From positions 5,625,356-5,689,355 of the forward strand of contig NC_057006.1 of NCBI RefSeq assembly GCF_000002595.2: DNA of 64,000 nt. Reading direction: 5' to 3'. Position 1 is the stretch's first letter; every line of letters begins with the position of its first letter. The notes under the pieces are model-generated. The model searched no databases. It was not told the DNA's origin and saw nothing but the letters and a program-made list of their open reading frames with translations. The position numbers and the translations under genes are program-made. Source of the DNA: Chlamydomonas reinhardtii. Lineage: Eukaryota > Chlorophyta > Chlorophyceae > Chlamydomonadales > Chlamydomonadaceae. This document shows, in pieces, positions 24,183 through 35,543 of this stretch.

Positions 24183-27100
24183 GCAACAGGAAGCATTCAT
24201 GGCATCAATGCGAAGCACGGCGGGCTCGCAGGTGGGCGGTGCGGCTATGGCGGCGCAGCTGCCGCCGCCCTCCTTCACCACCACCTCCACTGCCGCGCCC
24301 GCCACCGCACCTCCTCCTGCCCCGGCCGGCGACACCCACCTCGGCGCCGCGCCCTTCACGCCCCCATCATCACCACCGCCGCCCGCACCCTCCACGCCGT
24401 CGCCGCCAGCCTCCGTGGCGCCGTCCTCCACGGCGGCTGAGTCCTGGGACTGGCGGCGCGGCGGGGCGCGGCCGCGGCGCTACGCCCTAGAGAAGGACGA
24501 CGGCAGCCAGCCCGCTTTCTCTGACGTGACGCGCAAGGGCCGCCGCTCCCGCAACCTGGCGCCCGACCCCACTACCTTCACGCTGCCTACCTACCTCAAC
24601 GCGCAGCCCGCGTTTGTGCGGCTGCCGCCTGCGGCGCCGCAGGCGCCGCAGGCGCAATACGCGTACGGCGGTGTGCCGCAGGTGGCGGCGGCGGCGCCGC
24701 CGCCGCCGCCACTGCCTGGTCGTGTGGTGTCCATATACGCGACTGTGGCGGCGCCGCTGGAGGCGCTGGGCGCCAAGGTGTTGTCGCGGCAGGTGGCGTC
24801 GCAGCCTGTGGCCATGTGGACGGAGCACGAGGCGCAGGAGAAGGCCAGGTACCGCCGGGGCCGCGTGTTGTTCGCTGTTGGCCGATCGCGGCTGCTGTTT
24901 TTTTGCGTGCGTGTGTGCTTGTGCTTGCGCGTGTTTCTGGTTCGCGTAGCTTGGTATGTATGGCAGATGTGTTGCACAAGGCCTCCGAGTGCGGCTTGTC
25001 GCAAAGTTGTGCTGACTTCGACATGTCGCACTCACGCCGACAGGGCCGAGGCGTTGGCGCGAGGCGACAAGGTGCGGCGGCGCCGGGACGAGGTGGAGGC
25101 TCTGGAGGAGGAGTATGAGGACTTCTGGATCGCGGATGAGGAGGATGACGACCTCACACCGGAGCAGGCCTTCGTGAGTGTAGGGCTGGAAGGGCCGCCT
25201 GAGAGAGTGGACATGGGTAAGGGCTGCTGGCGGGGTGGAGTGCTTGTTCATGCTTTCGCCAGCCGTCCAGCCGTCCAGCTGTTCCCACGAGCCTTCCCAG
25301 CAGGTCTGCCGACTGCCCTTTCCGCACCCTGCCCTCACTTGCCGCGCCACAGTTGTCTGAGTACAAGCTGGTTCTGGTGACGGTGGAGCGCAAGTCCAAC
25401 CTCTTCTATCACGTGCAGCGCGCCTGGCTGGGCGCCCGCATGCGCCTGGCACTCACGGAGGCGGCGGTGCCGGGTGAGAGCGCAAGCGACTGTCGCAATC
25501 CGTTGCTGGTTGTGGGGACGGTGGCGGTGGTTCACAGCGGGTGCGGGGCGCACGGGTACGGGATTTGTGGGGGAGTGTTGCTGTTGCCTGGTTTAGGAAG
25601 ACCTTGTGCAAACTTCTGCGGCGCCTCGCCCGATGTGCGTGCCGCTCTGCTGCCCCCCTGCCCGCCCCCCTGCAGGCATGCCGCTGTGGTACGCGCCGCC
25701 CTTCCTGCCGGTGCAGGTTGTGACGGACTTCGAATACCCACTGCAACAGCAGCAGCACCAGCAGCTGCAGGCGGCAGGAGGCGGAGTGCTGATGCTGCCT
25801 GCGCCGGGAGACCAGCGGCAGCAGCGGCAGCAATCCAACGGCATGGCCGACGCGAACCAGCAGGCGCTGCGATACTTCGCCGACCCCGGCACGTAAGTCG
25901 GATTAAAGCATTGCAGATGTGATTGCACAAGAAAGCTGTGCTGCGTATGAACACTGAATCTGACGAGAATCTGGACTTGAACCTGCGAATTCGTGCACCC
26001 GCTGCAGGCTGTCAGCGGGCCTGGACTCAGCCCTGGTGGCGCTGGGTGGCGCCGGCGCGTTTGAGCTGTTCCCGGGTGACAGCTTCACACTGCGCCGCCG
26101 AGGTGCGTGGTGTGCATTTGTCATCAGTCGGGGGGTGGATGGATCGGGAAGTTTTCGTGAACACGTGCTACGTAACAAGGCACTTATGCCAACGCCATTG
26201 GTTGCTCCCACTCACCCGCAACATCCATGCGCGACAGGCCGCGGCGCGGAGCTGGATGCGCCGCTGGCGTCGCCCGTGCCCGTGGGCTGGGCGGAGCCGG
26301 CGGACGGCCGGCCGCCCTCCCGCGGCCTCAGCCGTCAGCTCACAGGGCAGGTACGCCCGTGTCCGCAACACAGCGCATACAAAAGTTCACAAGCCCACGA
26401 AACCAAATCATGTGGTCGCTGTTTCTTAGCTCTGGGTTGGACCGGGCTTTGCGCCTGCTCCGCCATCCTCGCAACTCATCTCCCGCGTCTCTCTCCTCGC
26501 TGCCCCGCTCCTTTCCTTCCCCCCCTGACAGCTGACGCCCACCGGCGGCGCCGGCACCACGTCTCTGCCTTTGGGCGTGTCCGTGTCAGCGGCCTGGCTG
26601 GCCCAATACGAGGAGCTGCAGGCGCGCCGCCTGGGCCGCATCCACCAGCTCACCTCAGGAGCCATGGGAGCGTCCGCGCCCACCTCGCCGCAGCAGCTGC
26701 AGCTGCAGCAGCTGCAGCAGGCGGCGCACCTCGCCTCCAGCCACGCCGCCGGCAACGCGCTCGGCGCGCTGCCCAGCAGTGGCCTGAGCTCGCCCTCTCC
26801 CACAGGGCTGCTTGGCGGCGGTTTTGGAAGCGGAGGCGGTGGCACGCCGCCGCTTATGTCACGTAGGAGCACCGGGGAGCTTGCCGTCGATTACGGAGGC
26901 ATGGTGGGAATGATGTCGCCACAGGCGCCGCCGCAACGCAGTCTTCTGCAGCAGCGCGTGTCCGGCGCGTTCGCAGGCGGCGGTGGAGGTGTCGGCGGCA
27001 TGAGCCGCCGCAACCGTAACAACTCCGGCGGCGGTTTGGGCACGTCTGCAGCGTTCACACCCGGGGCCCTCACCGCGCCGCCGCCGGCCGCGCCGCGCCG

Positions 27101-30100
27101 AGGCGTCACTTGGCACCCGGAGACCGTCGGCGAGGGGCCGGGCGGCACACCGCGCGCGGCCATAGGTGGAGCCGGAGCCGGCGAGGCCGGCGGAATGGTG
27201 GCGCAAGCCTGGTCGCCATTCCTTGGCGCAGCGGACCTGGCAGCGGTGGCCGTGGCGGAACCGGATCGCGGCACGCCGGAGCGCCACCTCCACCACCACC
27301 CGCACTCGCCCTCGCTCCAGGCCTTCACCAGCAGTGGCACCGCCGCGCCGGCGCCGTCGCCGGCTGCCGGCGGGCTGCTGCGCGGCGCCAGCGGCTCCAT
27401 GCTGCGCGCGGCAGCGCCGGCGGCGGCATATGCCGAGGTGGCGGCGGAGCGGTTCAGCCAAAACGTGGACCACGTGGAGGCGCGGGCGTTCTACAACGAG
27501 TTGGAAGGGCTGATGGCGAGCGGGTGCGGCCTGTTCGACGACACGGACGCAGACATTATCAAGGTGCGAGCAGGCTACGGCTGCTTGATGTATCAGAATG
27601 TGTTGTTTTTGAAATCGTACAGAATGAGCACTTGCATATGTTTAGGTGTGAGTGCTATGCAAGGCATGCGGTCACCGTTTTCTTTCATGTGCGCAGGAGA
27701 TTATCCTGGAGCGCTCCTTCTCCCAGACGCCCAAAGCGATGCAGCTGTCGAAGTGCTTCTTCAACTCCCGCATTGTCATGAGGTGAGAGAAAAGCCGCAA
27801 CGCTGTGATACCTGCCATGCCATGCCATGCAACGCGCTGCCCTCCCCGTCAGCACAGTTCCCGAACCCAGCTAGCCACGCTGTTGTCCCTGCAGTTGCGT
27901 AACACACGCCCTCCCTCCCGCTCCTCCCATCCCTTTCGTGCAGCTTCATCATCAGCCGCCTCTACAGCTGGGGCGCCGTGTGCGCGCTCTTCTCCTCCAA
28001 ATCGCCGCCCCGGGCCGATGACCACCGGCGACCGCCGCCAGGCCCCGAGCCGGGCGGCATCAGCGGACTCAGCGGCGCACTGGCCGGCGCCGGCGCCTCC
28101 GCCGCCTACGCTGCCGCCATGCCGCTCAACAGCCGCGTCACGATGCGAGTGGCGGCACACCGGGCCGCAAGGCTGTCGGGCCGTGCCAGTGGGGCTGCGG
28201 GCTCGGCCCTGTACGGCACGAGCAGCGGCAGCGGGCCTGGGGGCGCGGTGTACGTGCAGGGTCCCAGCAGTGCGGCGGCGGGGCAGCCGGGGGGCGGTGG
28301 GGCGCAGCAGGGCCCACAGCCACCCCCGCAAACACTGTACCCGACGGCCGCGTACCAGCAAGCGCAGCAGCAAGCGCAGCATCAGCAGCAGGCGCAGGGG
28401 CAGGGGCATGGGCAGGGGCAGCCGCCGCAGGCTGCCGCCATGCAGCAGGGCGCGACGTACGCACAGCACCAGCAACAGCAATCACAGTCACCGCAGGTGC
28501 AGCAGCAGCAGGCGCAGCCGCAGGCGCCGCACACGCCGCAGCCGCCCTACCAGACCCTGTATGCCTCACCACAGCCGCAACTTCAGCAGCAGGTGCTGCA
28601 ACCACCACTGCATGAGTACCCGCACTCGCAGCAGCGGCAGTCTGAGTCGTCACCTGCGTCGCAGCAACCGCCGTACGGGCAAACGCTCTACCCCGCAGCG
28701 GCGCCGCCGCTGTCCCAGCCGCCGCCGCAGCAGCCGCAGTACCCCCAACACAGCCCGCAGCCGTACTCCCAGCAACTGTCGTACGCGCAAGAACTGTACC
28801 CCCAGCAGCAGCCGTACCAGCAGCAACCAAACCAAAGTGGCTGGCCCAGCGGTCTCACTGGGGCCATGCAGCCTCTTGTGGCGCCCCACCCGCCCTCCAC
28901 GCCCCCGCCCCAGCAGCGCTCAGCCTATCACGCCGCGGCTGCTACAGCCGCGCCTGCTGGCGGGTACGACTACCCCGGCTATGGCGATGGCAGCAGCAGC
29001 AGCTACGGGGCCGCCGGCTACGGCTACGGTGGCGGCGGCTTTGCGCACGGCGGAGCTAACGGCATGGGGGTCGCGTGGGGGCCGTACGGGCGCGTCGCGG
29101 CCGGTCCCGTGACAGAGGCTGTGGGCGACGGCGGCGCGGCCGGCGCGGACCCGGCGGCGCTGCTGCCGCAGCGGGCTGTGGCGCCGCCGCCGCCGTCGCG
29201 CGTTGGCAGCATGGCGAGTATGGCGAGCGTTGCCAGCCGCGGCAGCCGGGGCAGCCGGGGCAGCCGGGGGGCGGGGAGCGGGGCGGGGGCGGTGGAGGAG
29301 GATGAGGAGGCCGACCCCGTCTTCTCGGAGGCAGGCAGTCCCGTGGACAGCAGCCGCGGCCCGGGCGCGGCGGGGCGGCTTGCGGCTGCTGGCCACCCAC
29401 ACCTGGGTTCCGGCAATGACAACCGCACGCTGCGAACGTCCTTCAGCTTTGGCGGCGGCGGCCTGGCGGCGGCGCCGCCGCTGCTGCCCACACCTGAGAA
29501 GCTGCCGCGGCAGCCACACGGCCAGAAGGACGGCAGCTGGGAGCACCTGGAGCGGCAGGACGTGAAGGAGCAGCTGGGCTGGGAGCAGCGTCACGGCGGC
29601 GGGTACGGCGATGATGAAGGCGGCGGCGGCGGCGGCCTGATTGGGACGGACGTGACGCTGTCGCGGTCGGGGACCTTGCGGGAGGACGGCACCGGCGGCC
29701 GACGGCCCGGGCCTGCCAGCGCGGCCGCGTCTACTGCGGGGCGGCCCGGCGCGGACAAACGCGGCTTCCCGCTGGGGAACATGGCGGATGTGGCCATTGC
29801 AGCGGCGGTGCAGGCGGCGGAGGAGATGGACGAGCGGCAGCGGGAGGCGGCGCACAAGTACGGGCCGCTGAAGAGCGTGGCGGAGGTGGTGGCGGCGGCG
29901 CGCGAGGCGAAGGCGGCGGGTGTGCGGGCGGCCCCCGTGGAGGAGCCGTTCAAGCCACGACCCGACAAGTGAGCGTTTTGCAGAACCTGCAACGGGAAGG
30001 GGCCCAGCCACGCTCCGTCTGATGGGCTGACGGAGCTGACGGTTCTTGCCCTGCCCCCGCCCTCGGCTGGCTTGACGCCCTCATCGCCTTCCGTTGGGAG

Positions 30101-31333
30101 CAAATTCTTGGGCTCAGGCAAGTTCTCATCGCCTTCCCCCCGGCCCCCCCCCTTTTCATGTGAACTGCAGGTCTCCGCTGCAGCAGGCCGCGGAGCTGGA
30201 TGAGGAGCTGGAGTTCTTCCGGCGGCTGCACGCCGCGCGCTCCTGGGCCGTGTTCAGCCGGGCCACACACGGCCACCGCCACCTGCTGAGGCGGCTGGGG
30301 CTGGACCGGACCGAGCCCACCTCGATCATGTAGGGGCCAGCGATCGAGCGAGCGAGCGATAGGAGTAGATGGATAGCAACTGCGGGAGGTGCTTGGGCTG
30401 TGGAGCTATGGGGATAGTACCAGCAAATAGGTAGATCATAGGGAGACAACGGCGCTCAGCGCCAGGCGCCAAGCCAGCAGGACTGAGCAGCAGCGTTGGG
30501 CGACCACTAATAACAAACCGCAACTGCTGAACCCACCCCGCAGGGCCACCGTCCAGGCGCTGTCGGAGATCACGGCACTTGCGCAGAAGCGCCAGGCAGC
30601 CGGGCCCGAGGGCCGCCGCAGCACGCCGCCGCCCACGCAGGCGCCGCCCACACTGGCGCCCTCTGACCCCCTGTCCCTGTCGCCCCTGCGTGAGGAGCCC
30701 TACCTGTTCGTGCTGCAGCATCTGGCGGTGGCGGGGCCAGACGCATGGGGCCCGGGGGGAGGGCTGGGCGCTGGCGACGGCGGCGGCGTAGATGAGGCGG
30801 TGGAGGGCGTGGTGGAGTCAATCACGGGCCGCACGGCACGAGCGGTGGGCGAGGTGCGGCGCGGCTGGCTCAGGGCCCGCGAGGACAACGGCGGTTCCGG
30901 AGGCGCGGGCGGCGGCGGCCGGTCGGGCAGTCCCACACGCGGCGGTGGTGGCGCCTCGGCTGCGGGCATACGCAGCGCCTACCTGAAGGCGTTCCTGGGT
31001 TCCAGGAGCGACCCAAGCGAGGAGCTGCTAGGTGCGTGCGTGTGCGGGCAATGGGCGTGTGTGTGGCTGGATGCAGGCGGTAGTGCGGTGAGCGCTTGTT
31101 AGCCGCCTGCCTAGGCGCTGTTGCTTGCCAGCCATTGAACCCCCATCCAGCACCTGCACTTGCATTCCAGCGTCCCAGCAAGCCATGCACGCTGCGCCTG
31201 CCAGCACACGCCTTACACACAAGCACGCAAGTACGCACGCACACTCATGCAAACACTCAAGCCCAGGCACTTGGTTTCCCGTGTGTCACACACAGTCACA
31301 CACAGTCGCACACGCAAACACACACACACATAT

Positions 31334-31381
<48 letters not shown>

Positions 31382-31788
31382 ATTAGTGGGCCGGGACTGG
31401 GATGCGTGTTCTAGCTTGCTTGCTGCACGCCGCCCTTAACATCGCTGTCGCCATTTTCCCTGCTCGTGACACTTTCTTGCTGCCGCCCTGTGCCTGCAAT
31501 TCCTCTATCACCCGTAGGTGAGCTCGACTACGAACAGCGGGCGGGAATCAGGGCATTAGGCGTGCTGGGTCACCGTTGTAGCGCGCCCAGGGCGCGGCGC
31601 ATACAATGCATATGGGTGCCACTCGGGGTCAGGTCGTTCGTCGATCGCCCGAGGGGGGGTTCCAGGCTTTTTGCGGGTAAGTATGACTACCGGGGTCGAC
31701 GCGGCTACAAGACGCTCGGTATCGGTAGGTATCCGTAAGTAACTCCGTCGCGCCGTCTGGGCGGGCTTCGTTTTGTTGTTTTCTTTTC

Positions 31789-31830
<42 letters not shown>

Positions 31831-34228
31831 GGCGGCCCGGGTGTGGCCCTGTGGGAGCGGCTGGCTGGCCGCCTGGCCGCCCGCAAGGCGCACCAGCGGC
31901 TGAAGCTGCTGCTGTACTGGCTGCAGCAGGAGCTGGCGTTCAGCGAGGGCTGCGAGGACAGAATCAACTGGCTCAGCGAGGCGGTGAGGGGAGGGGGGAG
32001 GGGGGAGGTGGGAGAGGGAGGGGAAGGGGGGAGGGGGAGAGGGGAAGGGGGGAGGCAGGGTCCGCACGAAGGGGGCTGGAAGAGGGTTGGCGAGGGCACG
32101 GGCACGTGGGCACAGGGCACTGCCGCGATGTCCGGTAATTACAGCGGCTTGGGTCACAGTGACGCCAGCAACACACTTTCCTGGTACCGTCTTGCCGGCC
32201 CGTGTCCTCAACTGCCCTGCCGCCGCCCCCCCCCCCCCCCGCTGCCCTCCCTGCAGTTGGTGGAGTCGGACCCGGACGCGCCGGCCGAGACCGACTGGAG
32301 CTTCGCCCGCTGCGCCCGCACGCTTGTGGCGCTACAGCTGCAGCTGGCGGACCCCAGCCCCGAGGCCGCAGCCGCCAGGTACCCGCCCGCCGCGCCGCCG
32401 CTGCGGCCGCGCGACCCGCAAGACATGATGTACTGGATCGAGGTGCGTGCGGGTTGGCGGCGCGTTGGCGTGGCGGTGTGAGGCGGACACAGCGAACAAC
32501 GTCTGCGGCGTATGCGGCTGGGGCGTGGACTACTCTGTCCAGCTGCTCACCGCTTTGCCCCCTAGCATACCCTTGCTTTACTAGTCCCCCGCTCAACTGG
32601 ACGCTCCTTTCCTGCCCATGTCGTGTGCACAGTACTCTACCCTTGCTTTACAGTCCCCCGCTCAACTGGACGCTCCTTTCCTGCCCATGTCGTGTGCACA
32701 GTACGAGGTCAAGTCGTACCCACTGGACTGGAGCGTGGGCATCCTGTTTGAGATGGTGGGGCTGAGCGAGGAGGCGCAGGCGCTGGGGCGCTACAGCCAC
32801 GAGGACGTGGTACTGGAGGTGCTGCGGCAGGTGGGGAGGGGGAGGGGGAGGGGGAGGGAGGGGGAGGGAGGGGGAGGGAGGGGGAGGGAGGGGGAGGAGG
32901 AGGGGGAGGGAGGGGGAGGAGGAGGGGTTATAGATACCAGCCCAAACCGAACACAATGCAATAGAGCGGGGGCGGGCAGGAGGAGGAGGAGGGGGCCGGG
33001 CTGCTGTGTGTGCGCGTGTGTATGAGTGTGTATGCGTGTGTTAAACAACGAAACGAAAGCCCACCGAGACCTGTGTGTGTGCGTGTGTGTGTGTGTGAGG
33101 ACTTGAGGGGGGGACGCCTGGGTGGGGGTGCGGATGCAGCCGTAAAGGACGTGCATGAGTTGACTTAAACATCAAACAATGCCGTTTGGGTTTGCCCTGC
33201 CTCTCCCCAAACCGTGCATCACCCCCCCCCCCGGGCCTGGCCCCCGTTCCCTCCCCTTCGCAGCTGCCTCAGCCGGTGCTGCTGCAGTTCGTGCGGCGGG
33301 CCTTCCTGCGCCTGGCGTGCTTCATGATGGGGAGCGCCCAGATGTACGGCATGTCGCGGCCCGGGTCCCTGGCGGCCATGGTCACAGGCTTCAGGTGCGG
33401 TGCGGCGCGGTTCGGTGCGGTGCGCGGCTACGTTTCACCGTGTTCTCTTGGTTTCGTCTTCCTGTGCCCAGGACTTCCCTCGACAACCGTAGCCCAGGCC
33501 CGCAGTAGCCAGCAGACTTGGTCGCACCAGCTCCCTCCCTCGCACGTGATGGCATGCACCGACCTCACTCCCACTGCACACGCGCGCACACACACAACCA
33601 CACACACGCACACGCACACACACGCCCCCCCCCCCACACACACACACAGGTACGCCACAGTGCTCCTGGGCCTGGTGCAGCAGTGCCAGGCGGCTGCGGA
33701 CATGCTGCACGAACAGTTCTTCCTGGAGCTCTACCACCTCTTCCGCACGCCGCAGGTGCGCGCGCGGCCAGGGCCGTGTAAGGGAGTAGCGGAGCGGGAG
33801 GGATGGCAGAACAGGGGCAGTCAAGCAGTGGGAAGGGGGATTGTGGCTGACCAACACACCTGCACAGCGCTTGCTCAGCGACTGGCACCATGCCGCCACC
33901 CTTGCCAACCCTAAACCCTATGCCTAAGCCCGACCCACCCAGTACTCCTCGCTCCCCAACACCTCCCACCACGCCTCGGCCTCCATCCCCCCTTCCTCCC
34001 CTCCCCTCCCCGCCCTCACCCCCCCAGGTCCAGGAGCGGCTGCGCGAGGTGCGGTCGGGTCAGGACGCGCTGCTGGCCGAGTCCACGCAGCACCTGTTTG
34101 AGGCGCTGCTGCAGCGCATCGGCGAGGCCATGCCGTGGCGGGGGGGCGCCGCGGTGCCGGGCGAGCACGCCATTGGGCACGTGGTCAGTCGGGCGCCCCT
34201 GGCCAAGATGCCCACACGCGTGACCTGA
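21624..34228 (+). CDS. giant C12orf56 (DUF4551) homologue
   Basis: Eighteen exons (21624-21908, 22195-24848, 25044-25173, 25353-25473, 25676-25892, 26008-26102, 26238-26350, 26532-27563, 27697-27782, 27944-29968, 30171-30329, 30544-31031, 31832-31983, 32257-32442, 32702-32830, 33264-33394, 33650-33755, 34028-34228) keep phase throughout and give about 2,769 residues. Short conserved blocks match human C12orf56 in order: N-terminal LRKLPEEARLSLRYFETVGVL and TDWGLFLLTKD; LVLVTVERKSNLFYHVQRAW near residue 1030; and a helical C-terminal ~500 residues ending LLGLVQQCQAAADMLHEQFF, then QERL, then TQHLFEALLQRI. Between the blocks are very long Gln-, Gly-, Ala- and Pro-rich stretches, including a polyQ run near residue 743. 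The human protein is only about 600 residues and its function is unknown. The intron 24849-25043 is open in frame, so retention would not truncate the product. No transmembrane segment or enzyme motif is visible. Confidence 0.75.
24138..24190 (+). repeat. CAG/CAA polyglutamine run
   Basis: Mixed CAG and CAA codons encode about 17 Gln inside the second exon of the C12orf56-like gene. Codon mixing suggests an old, fairly stable run. Confidence 0.9.
31318..31378. repeat. (CA)n microsatellite in intron
   Basis: Long CA tract with one TATGTA interruption in the 800-base intron 12 of the C12orf56-like gene. Confidence 0.9.
31515..31788 (+). repeat. interspersed repeat, family 1, copy A
   Basis: About 274 bases in intron 12 of the C12orf56-like gene. 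It matches the reverse complement of 44746-45013 along its whole length, at very roughly 75-80% by eye. Shared landmarks are GGTGAGCTCGACTACGA, GCGGGCGGGAATC, GGTTCCAGGCTT, GCGGGTAAGTATGACTACC, GTAAGTAACTCCG and the end GTCTGGGCGGGCTTCGTTT. Its 3' end runs straight into a (CA)n tract. No terminal repeats seen. The class is not recognised. Confidence 0.8.
31792..31828. repeat. (CA)n tract at a 3' splice site
   Basis: CA repeat between repeat copy A and the acceptor of exon 13 (31832). It takes the place of a normal pyrimidine tract. Confidence 0.85.
32568..32704 (+). repeat. 69-base tandem duplication covering a 3' splice site
   Basis: A 67-base block ending GTGTGCACAGTAC occurs at 32568-32634 and again at 32638-32704, differing by about one base. 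The second copy supplies the acceptor of exon 15 (32702). The first copy has the same acceptor in an identical context. Confidence 0.88.
32830..32925 (+). repeat. GGGGAGG-rich purine tract
   Basis: Nearly pure G/A tract starting right at the donor of exon 15, with many runs of three to five G. It could form G-quadruplexes in the transcript. Confidence 0.8.
32926..32970 (+). repeat. repeat family 2, copy 1
   Basis: Short block TAGATACCAGCCCAAACCGA, then ACACAATGCAATAGAGCGGG. Similar blocks lie at 39058-39104 and 45067-45114, each just after a G-rich or GTGGGTGG tract. Confidence 0.65.
33038..33071 (+). repeat. end fragment of repeat family 1
   Basis: TTAAACAACGAAACGAAAGC followed by CCACCGAGACC matches the terminal ~30 bases of repeat copy B and stops there. 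It is flanked on both sides by GT-rich tracts. Confidence 0.6.
33586..33649. repeat. (CA)n tract at a 3' splice site
   Basis: CA repeat with an inner C-run ending directly in the CAG acceptor of exon 17 (33650). Confidence 0.85.
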
Positions 34229-34263
34229 GGAGTTATAAGGCAGTTGTGGGGTGCGGGTATGGT

Positions 34264-34268
34264 TGTAA
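34264..34268 (+). promoter_or_regulatory. TGTAA polyadenylation signal, C12orf56-like gene
   Basis: First TGTAA after the stop codon, 36 bases downstream. Another at 34674 is an alternative. Confidence 0.4.
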
Positions 34269-34937
34269 ATGGGCTGGGGGAGAATGAGAGAAGGGGCTGG
34301 ACGGGGATGGAGGCGTGGCGGGGTGAGTGGGGACTAGCAGGTGGGTGTTGGGAGGCGGCGCAGGAGGTGCGTGTGAGCGGTCGAGCATGGGTGGCAAGCA
34401 GGGTGTGTGCCGACACACATAACCGAATGGAGCCCTAGGCCAGCAATGTACTTTAGTGTGGGAGCGTGGCAGCCGAGTGTGGGAGCGAGGGCGGGCTGTG
34501 AGGGCGAAGGCTGGTGGTGACCGCGAGCTGAGTGTGTCCAATGTGTTGCAGTTTCATGGGCTGGGGCTTGCGGGCGATAGCACGTCCGATTAGTGACACT
34601 TGGCAAGACTGCAACCTGACGGCCGTGATGGCCACACCCGAGGACTGACGAGGTCACTGCTGTCTGCAAAGACTGTAACTGGCATCAGACACACGGCTGA
34701 CTCGATTGCATAATGAGCTGGACAAGACCCAAGCCGACCCAGTTCATCCTGCTGCAGTACTGCATGGCGCAGAGCCATGGCGCAGCTGCCCTCAGCGCGG
34801 GCTCCTAGTCCCAGACATGCACCCCCTGCTGTCAGCGCTGACACCGGCCTCACCTCCCCCCCCCCCGAGCCCTGCAGCGCCCCACCCCAGCTCCCTTGTT
34901 ACTCGTGGGGCTAAGCTCAGCGCATTCAACTCTTGCC

Positions 34938-34942
34938 TTACA
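34938..34942 (-). promoter_or_regulatory. TGTAA polyadenylation signal, RPI gene
   Basis: Candidate signal (TTACA on the plus strand) about 600 bases after the RPI stop codon. Confidence 0.35.
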
Positions 34943-35543
34943 GCAATCGCCTGCCTGCACACAGGCTTCGTCTGTTTCCTGCTTGCTCGCATGCGCTTAT
35001 AGCCCCATACGGTCACAGTCCTTGGCTCCAACTCCACTCACGTACTCTTTCACAACAGTTTAGCTCTCAGCGCCAAAAGCACCTCAATGCCTTCCCAGCA
35101 ACCAGCACTGATCAGGCGACAGGCGTACGAGGAAAAACTCCTGGGCCTGCGCACAGGCGCAGATGCACCACCAGGAGCCCGCCCGCCCCCACAGACCTGG
35201 AGCCAAACAAAACGGGAGGCCCTCAATAACCGCTCCCCTCAAGCAAAACAGCCATACTACGTCCGTCACCCTTCGCAGGGGTTGGCCGTCACGCGTCATC
35301 CTGCCGGCACAACAGACCGCAAGAACTGCGAAGACCGTGGACTGCCGCCATTCCCGAGCCCTCAAGACACACGTGTCGACACACCAACCCACATCCCAGC
35401 ACACGCTTCACCCGCCGCTAGCTCCCGCACTAGCGCCAGCGCCGCAGCTCCAAAGCTCTGCTTCCCTCCGCTTCGCTCCGCTGCTGCAGCGTCGCGCTGT
35501 TACGGTGTGAGCGGCGTGTTGTGCCGCTGCGTGCACGAGCCGC

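Larger units (their letters stand above)
34229..35543. other. convergent 3' region
   Basis: 3' flanks of the C12orf56-like gene (+) and RPI (-). Holds plus-strand TGTAA at 34264-34268 and 34674-34678 and minus-strand TGTAA at 34938-34942. No coding sequence recognised. Confidence 0.5.

Noticed and set aside
22344-24431. 695-residue minus-strand open frame
   Set aside because: It lies opposite the Ala/Gly/Gln-rich second exon of the C12orf56-like gene and is a by-product of GC-rich codons. Many similar antisense frames (for example 55906-57423 and 62281-63396) were discarded for the same reason.
24849-25043. Coding sequence in the C12orf56-like gene between the second and third exon
   Set aside because: The 195 bases are open and in frame but encode a Val/Leu/Cys-rich stretch unlike the flanks and are bounded by GT-AG. 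Treated as an intron; retention remains possible.
25174-25352. Donor at 25217 (GTAAGG) for the third exon of the C12orf56-like gene
   Set aside because: It would leave one extra base and put a stop directly after the next acceptor. The GTGAGT donor at 25174 keeps frame.
31466-31738. Small coding gene (GELDYEQRAGI...) in intron 12 of the C12orf56-like gene
   Set aside because: The frame lies inside repeat copy A. A partly similar frame occurs in copy B, but both are short and interrupted relative to each other, so they are better explained as repeat sequence.
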